Source of the DNA: Cyclobacteriaceae bacterium
GTDB taxonomy: Bacteria; Bacteroidota; Bacteroidia; Cytophagales; Cyclobacteriaceae
Assembly: GCA_016787755.1 (NCBI GenBank)
Contig: JAEUUA010000020.1
Span: 310,001-374,000 of the forward strand
DNA length: 64,000 nucleotides
Direction: 5' to 3'
The notes under the pieces are model-generated. The model ran no database searches. It was given only the letters and a program-made list of their open reading frames with translations, and was not told where the DNA came from. Position numbers and translations under genes: made by a program. Below are positions 61,391 to 64,000 of the stretch, in pieces (position 1 is the first letter of the stretch; each line of letters starts with the position of its first letter).

Positions 61391-63334
61391 CTAATTCAAT
61401 GCTGGGAGGCTAAATTCGTGGGAAAATTGAGTTACAAAGTCTGTTAAATTCATAACTCCTTTGTCTCCTTCACCATGCTTCCTCACGGCCACTTTTCCTT
61501 CAGAGGCTTCTTTTTCGCCCACTAATAGCATAAATGGCACCTTACTAACTTCAGCATCCCTTATTTTACGACCTATCTTTTCATTACGATCGTCCAAAAA
61601 CCCTCTGATATCGATGTTTTTCAACGTATCGAGCACTTTCTGGCCATAATCATTAAACCTCTCCGATATCGGCAGTACAGCTATTTGCTCAGGCGCAAGC
61701 CACAAAGGGAAATTACCAGCGCAATGCTCTATTAATACCGCTACAAATCGCTCCATGGAACCAAACGGTGCACGATGGATCATCACCGGTGTGTGTTTTT
61801 GATTATCCGCGCCTACATACTCCAACTCAAAGCGCTGTGGCAACTGGTAATCTACCTGAATGGTACCTAATTGCCAGCTTCTGCCTAATGCATCTTTCAC
61901 CATGAAGTCAAGTTTCGGTCCATAAAATGCGGCCTCCCCTTTTACCGCCACCGTAGTTAAGCCTCGCTCATCGGCAGCTTCTTGTATTTCACGTTCGGCA
62001 CGATCCCACAATTCATCATCGCCAATATACTTGGCTTTGTTTTCTGGATCGCGAAGGGAAACCTGTGCAGTATAATTTTCAAACCCAAGTGATTTGAAAA
62101 CAAACAACACCAGATCAATCACCTTCACAAATTCAGATTTTACCTGATCCGGTTGGCAGAAAATGTGGGCATCGTCCTGCGTAAAGCCCCGCACCCGGGT
62201 AAGCCCATGAAGTTCGCCACTTTGTTCGTAGCGATATACGGTTCCAAACTCGGCATAGCGAATGGGAAGATCTTTGTACGACCTTGGTTTTACTTTATAA
62301 ATTTCACAGTGATGTGGGCAATTCATTGGTTTGAGAAGAAACTCTTCACTCTCATCGGGCGTATGAATGGGTTGAAATGAATCTTTGCCATACTTTTCAT
62401 AATGGCCTGAAGTAACATACAATTGCTTACTACCAATATGAGGTGTTACAACAGGATCATAGCCAGCACGAACCTGTGCCCTTCGCATAAATTGTTCAAG
62501 GCGTTCTCTTAAGATGGTTCCTTTCGGCAACCACAGAGGAAGTCCCATTCCTACTTTTTCAGAAAAAGCGAACAACTCTAACTCCTTCCCTAACTTTCGG
62601 TGATCGCGTTTCTTGGCTTCCTCCAACATGTGAAGGTATTCCTCCAACTCTTTTTGCTTGGGAAAGGTGATCCCATAAATGCGCTTCAGCATTTTATTTT
62701 TTTCGTCACCGCGCCAATAGGCCCCTGCAACACTCAACAACTTAATAGCTTTAATGGAACCCGTTGATGGAATGTGTGGTCCACGGCAAAGATCCGTAAA
62801 GTTACCTTGTTTATAAAAGGTGATGGATCCATCGGCTAAGCCATCAATCAATTCAAGTTTATATTCGTCACCTTTTTTTGTGAAGTATTCAATGGCATCC
62901 CTCTTTGATACGTCACTTCGTACAAATGAATTGTTCAAGCGTGCCAGTTCAAGCATCTTTTTTTCAACGGCAGCAAGTTCTTCATCCCCGAAAGGAATCT
63001 CCCCTAAATCCACATCATAATAAAAACCGTTTTCGATGGGCGGGCCAATACCAAACTTCACACCCGGATAAAGGACTTCTAATGCTTCCGCAAATAAGTG
63101 AGCCGATGAATGCCAGAAAGCATATTTACCCCCTTTATCGTTCCAGGTAAAAATCTTGATGGCAGCATCGGTTGTTATTGGTCTGTCTAAATCCCAAATC
63201 TCTCCGTTTACTTCGATGGACAGTGCATTTCGTGCAAGGCCCTCACTAATACTCTTCGCAACTTCAATACCTTGTACCCCTGCAGGATATTCCCGTGAGG
63301 AGCCATCGGGTAAAGTGATTTTAACAAAACTCAT
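61391..63334 (-). CDS. thrS: Threonyl-tRNA synthetase
   Basis: 647 aa, full length. TGS domain (about 1-62), editing domain with [11 protein letters not shown] and the [14 protein letters not shown] segment (about 70-230), class II catalytic core with zinc ligands in [18 protein letters not shown] and [13 protein letters not shown], then the C-terminal anticodon-binding domain ([25 protein letters not shown]). It charges tRNA-Thr. First of the translation genes in this cluster; infC starts 81 bp downstream with its own promoter-like element. Confidence 0.98.
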   Translation of the reverse strand: MSFVKITLPDGSSREYPAGVQGIEVAKSISEGLARNALSIEVNGEIWDLDRPITTDAAIKIFTWNDKGGKYAFWHSSAHLFAEALEVLYPGVKFGIGPPIENGFYYDVDLGEIPFGDEELAAVEKKMLELARLNNSFVRSDVSKRDAIEYFTKKGDEYKLELIDGLADGSITFYKQGNFTDLCRGPHIPSTGSIKAIKLLSVAGAYWRGDEKNKMLKRIYGITFPKQKELEEYLHMLEEAKKRDHRKLGKELELFAFSEKVGMGLPLWLPKGTILRERLEQFMRRAQVRAGYDPVVTPHIGSKQLYVTSGHYEKYGKDSFQPIHTPDESEEFLLKPMNCPHHCEIYKVKPRSYKDLPIRYAEFGTVYRYEQSGELHGLTRVRGFTQDDAHIFCQPDQVKSEFVKVIDLVLFVFKSLGFENYTAQVSLRDPENKAKYIGDDELWDRAEREIQEAADERGLTTVAVKGEAAFYGPKLDFMVKDALGRSWQLGTIQVDYQLPQRFELEYVGADNQKHTPVMIHRAPFGSMERFVAVLIEHCAGNFPLWLAPEQIAVLPISERFNDYGQKVLDTLKNIDIRGFLDDRNEKIGRKIRDAEVSKVPFMLLVGEKEASEGKVAVRKHGEGDKGVMNLTDFVTQFSHEFSLPALN

Positions 63335-63353
63335 CTAACAACCATTTTTTGGA

Positions 63354-63365
63354 CTGCAAATATCG
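63354..63365 (-). promoter_or_regulatory. Candidate -7 region of thrS
   Basis: CGATATTTGCAG on the minus strand, identical to the 12-mer upstream of infC. It lies 20 bp before the thrS start. No TTG is found at the expected -33 spacing. Confidence 0.35.
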
Positions 63366-63413
63366 GTTTTTTGTGCATTCTTTTGAACAGACTCAAAAGA
63401 AAAGGGACAATGA

Positions 63414-64000
63414 TTAAAGTTGGAATTGTGCAGTGAACAAAACCCCGAATTTGCGGGAGTCAGCATTTTCCAAATAAGAAACCCTGTGAACAAAATCTAC
63501 CCGTAAAAACTTGAAGATGTTTTCTACTCCATAGCCTAATTCTAGGTAGGGTTTGCCGTTCTTGAAAAATCCGGCCGGCAATGCTTCGCGTCCATCGGGC
63601 GTAAAATTTGAAATCAAATCTTGATTGGATTGACGCATTCCGCCAACAATTACATTGGAAGTTGCCAACAATCGCCATTTAAGTTTATTTAATAAAGGAA
63701 TTCTATTGAGTAAAAATCCTTCCATGTATTGGCGATACTGTAATGATGCATAATGATCACTTACAAACTCACCAAAGTTCATCAAATTATAGGTGATTGG
63801 AGAGTAAATTAAAGATTGATTACCTAAATGCAAGGCGAGAAGAGGATAAGGCAATGTATTAAAAATGTATTCGCCCGTGACTGAAAGATAACCCACCCCA
63901 AGTGGGCCCGTCTTAATCCGTTTGGTCAGATTCATTCTTAGTTTGTCATATTCAAAGTCGCTGCCAAAAACACCACTAAAGCCATGCGTATAGCGAACAG
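63414..64000 (-). CDS. DUF5686-family outer-membrane protein (5' end outside window)
   Basis: The frame is open to base 64000, so the N-terminus is missing; 194 residues remain. C-terminal pattern of the Bacteroidota DUF5686 family: VRYTHGFSGVFGSDFEYDKL, NLMNFGEFVSDHYASLQY, GFLLNRIPLLNKLKWR, PYLELGYGVENIFKFLRVDFVHRVSYL and a C-terminal barrel strand RKFGVLFTAQFQL. Full proteins carry a carboxypeptidase-regulatory domain in front of a large outer-membrane barrel. Function unknown. Confidence 0.88.
   Translation of the reverse strand, partial: VRYTHGFSGVFGSDFEYDKLRMNLTKRIKTGPLGVGYLSVTGEYIFNTLPYPLLALHLGNQSLIYSPITYNLMNFGEFVSDHYASLQYRQYMEGFLLNRIPLLNKLKWRLLATSNVIVGGMRQSNQDLISNFTPDGREALPAGFFKNGKPYLELGYGVENIFKFLRVDFVHRVSYLENADSRKFGVLFTAQFQL

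Overview
The window comes from a Bacteroidota chromosome, most likely order Cytophagales. Evidence: PD40/OmpA envelope proteins, SprB-repeat lipoproteins, DUF5777, DUF5686, DUF6503 and DUF2911 proteins, many '...AQ'-type signal peptides and lipoprotein lipoboxes, few Shine-Dalgarno sequences, and promoters of the Bacteroidota form TTG-N~20-TAnnTTTG (for example at 14551-14581 and 20563-20570). Base composition is AT-leaning and even. I see no integrase, transposase, CRISPR array or prophage. Most of the window is ordinary core chromosome.

Layout. 1-14.5 kb: envelope and secreted proteins (two PD40-OmpA proteins, a Tat-exported Gfo/Idh/MocA oxidoreductase, a SUMF1-like fusion, gamma-glutamyltransferase, dipeptidase, DUF1080), a TetR regulator and 3-methyladenine glycosylase. 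14.6-25 kb: DUF2911, a PIG-L / 42-aa membrane protein / Na+ symporter operon whose genes overlap by ATGA, then HU, cyclophilin, PurT and a penicillin-acylase-like enzyme. 25-35.9 kb: a response regulator, an ECF sigma/anti-sigma pair, a PorE-like TPR-PD40-OmpA protein, a ceramidase-like protein, a DEAD-box helicase and a hotdog thioesterase. 36-45.5 kb: a TolB-like propeller, acyl-CoA ligase, a tandem pair of tRNA-like RNA genes, an Lrp regulator and the complete sufBCDSET Fe-S assembly operon. 45.6-52.7 kb: bacilliredoxin, a GT39-like transferase, RidA, MoeB-rhodanese, and an overlapping symporter/OsmC/MetZ group. 52.8-57.7 kb: an ECF sigma operon with an anti-sigma/beta-barrel fusion, two SprB-repeat lipoproteins carrying C-x4-C-H haem-like motifs, YceI and DUF5777. 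57.7-59.8 kb: a gene-poor repeat island. 59.8-64 kb: thrS-infC-rpmI-rplT and a truncated DUF5686 protein.

The least explained items are two. First, 38911-39321 (minus strand) holds two tandem class II tRNA-like genes with their own promoter-like element and a strong terminator. Their acceptor, D, anticodon and T arms are intact, but the variable regions are about 46 and 99 nt and the anticodon loops are abnormal. Second, the 2.1-kb island at 57690-59777 combines a perfectly phased 22-bp array (16 units in two alternating types), two 183-184-bp REPIN-like repeats flanking one small membrane gene, and a 105-bp direct repeat flanking a 148-bp element with 11-bp inverted ends.

All functional calls come from reading motifs and recalling families. 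No database search was run.
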